Below are positions 63,812 to 64,000 of a stretch of DNA of 64,000 nucleotides, piece by piece. How positions within the stretch are numbered: position 1 is the first letter of the stretch; every line of letters begins with the position of its first letter. The DNA is from Planctomycetaceae bacterium (lineage in GTDB: Bacteria > Planctomycetota > Phycisphaerae > Tepidisphaerales > Tepidisphaeraceae): NCBI GenBank assembly GCA_027487775.1, contig JAIYCY010000021.1, positions 1 to 64,000 of the forward strand. The letters run 5' to 3'. A model generated the notes under the pieces. That model ran no database searches, had not been told where the DNA came from, and saw nothing but the letters and a program-made list of their open reading frames with translations. Both the position numbers and the translations under genes were made by a program.

Positions 63812-64000
63812 GCGACCGCACAGACATTTTTTCGCAGGGCCTGATTTCACTTACGCTTTGTGGTCTAGACAGATCTGCTTGGGAGCCATCCGACCAGCTT
63901 AAGTTTAATCAGCCCGGCTGGAACGTCGATCCTCGTCGTCCCATCAGACTTCCTCGGCTGGCGTCTGAGTTAAACTCATCGGTCAACCGGGGTCGCGGAT

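Overview
The window reads as chromosome of a planctomycete, most likely of the Phycisphaerae lineage. This rests on GC-rich DNA, short N-terminal LEPR/LESRRLL surface-sorting tags on two large secreted enzymes, SdrD B-like repeats, orphan Rhs cassettes, respiratory complex I genes scattered outside a nuo operon, and a 23S-5S rRNA unit with no 16S gene or tRNA in the roughly 800 bases upstream of it. Species-level assignment is not possible from the sequence alone.

Layout. 1-5.1 kb (minus strand) is an array of at least three orphan Rhs tip cassettes: pieces of one conserved Rhs core, two different C-terminal toxin-like tips (a HELSH metallopeptidase-like tip and a nuclease-like tip), and small AT-richer genes between them that fit immunity or accessory genes. 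5.2-9.4 kb holds central metabolism: a biotin-dependent carboxyltransferase subunit divergent from a CstA-type transporter, then a lone nuoI. 9.4-29.2 kb is mostly housekeeping and envelope genes: inositol monophosphatase family, Maf, DUF192, glycosyltransferase, STAS, a soluble sugar dehydrogenase-like lipoprotein, photolyase/cryptochrome, PurM-like protein, HNH protein, secreted GH2 glycosidase, rhodanese and a GT39-type membrane glycosyltransferase.

29.4-33.5 kb looks acquired. It has an orphan terminator, a zinc-ribbon/winged-helix/PD-(D/E)XK-like protein followed by a DUF262-DUF1524 (GmrSD-like) protein, a DUF2726 gene, and a 15-copy 21-bp repeat. 33.5-47 kb returns to core genes: YggS, esterase, FmdB-like zinc ribbon, GNAT, TlyA-like methyltransferase, inositol-phosphate synthase, a membrane glycosyltransferase, an RND efflux pair, nuoA and gatC. 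47-57.8 kb has a giant secreted metallopeptidase/SdrD/GH43-like fusion, a HEAT lipoprotein, a QueC-like protein with an eroded PP-loop, a 1.1-kb non-coding block (REP-like palindromes, 13-copy 21-bp repeat, MITE-like inverted-repeat element), an oxidoreductase, a transglutaminase, an asparaginase and rsfS. After an MFS transporter, 60-64 kb is a 5S/23S rRNA unit on the minus strand with a good -35/-10 promoter near 63.8 kb.

Functional links. Inositol-phosphate synthase (37.0 kb) and the inositol monophosphatase family protein (9.7 kb) could together make free inositol. CstA and the carboxyltransferase fit uptake and carboxylation of small acids such as pyruvate. The Rhs array and the DUF262 island are the two likely conflict or defence regions. 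Short tandem repeats, very often 21 bp, recur in coding tails and intergenic DNA across the window.
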